A stretch of DNA of 6,229 nt from Desulfomicrobium sp. (GTDB taxonomy: Bacteria > Desulfobacterota > Desulfovibrionia > Desulfovibrionales > Desulfomicrobiaceae): NCBI GenBank assembly GCA_003542385.1, contig DPKT01000256.1, positions 1 to 6,229 of the forward strand, in the 5' to 3' direction. This document shows, piece after piece, positions 6,213 to 6,229 of this stretch. The translations under genes and the position numbers were made by a program. Numbering within the stretch: the stretch's first letter is position 1; the number at the start of each line of letters is the position of its first letter. The notes below the pieces were generated by a model that worked only from the letters and a program-made list of their open reading frames with translations, did no database searches and was not told the origin of the DNA.

Positions 6213-6229
6213 TGGTGGAGATGAGGGGG
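6213..6229 (-). tRNA. 3' end of a tRNA, probably tRNA-Ala (partial)
   Basis: Only the last 17 nt are inside the window. Read on the minus strand: C60, then CCCCT (3' side of the T-stem, positions 61–65), CATCTCC (acceptor 66–72), A73 and an encoded CCA. U at position 70, A73 and the CATCTCCACCA ending fit bacterial tRNA-Ala, whose identity element is G3·U70, but position 3 and the anticodon are off the window. The intrinsic terminator directly downstream supports a real tRNA 3' end. Confidence 0.75.

Overview
The window comes from a high-GC bacterium. The sensor kinase (double Cache, two PAS domains, a HisKA domain with a long insert) and the DUF1858–DUF438–hemerythrin–PAS protein are types common in sulfate-reducing Desulfovibrionales-like deltaproteobacteria. 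That placement is inferred from protein style, not from a marker gene. Every supported gene lies on the minus strand, so the window reads from right to left in transcription order.

Right edge (about 6165–6229): the last 17 nt of a tRNA with an encoded CCA, probably tRNA-Ala, followed by a strong intrinsic terminator. Next (about 5885–6075) is a decayed C-terminal end of a type I restriction-modification specificity subunit (hsdS), broken by a nonsense codon and a one-base frameshift. After an A+T-rich promoter segment comes an intact class II Fic protein of 386 aa (4560–5720). hsdS and fic often sit together in type I RM operons, so hsdS' plus fic beside a tRNA looks like what is left of a horizontally acquired defence locus. 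The fic gene is visibly less GC-rich than the genes to its left (about 57–60% in sampled lines, against about 65%).

Middle (2810–4264): a 484-aa protein with DUF1858, DUF438, hemerythrin-like and PAS domains, in the style of an O2/NO/redox sensor. It has a good Shine-Dalgarno and a plausible sigma70-type promoter. Left (1–2526): a membrane-bound sensor histidine kinase of at least 842 residues, cut by the window edge inside its ATPase domain. The 283-bp gap between these two genes holds a perfect 11-bp hairpin and no gene.

The window is not a single operon. It joins two sensory genes of ordinary chromosomal character to a tRNA-linked accessory remnant. The observations most worth checking are the hsdS pseudogene/orphan fic pairing, the Asn replacing the acidic residue in the Fic motif, repeated CAAGATA-type words around fic that overlap its likely promoter, and the non-canonical metal-ligand positions in the hemerythrin-like domain. 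I found no clearly new multi-gene system.
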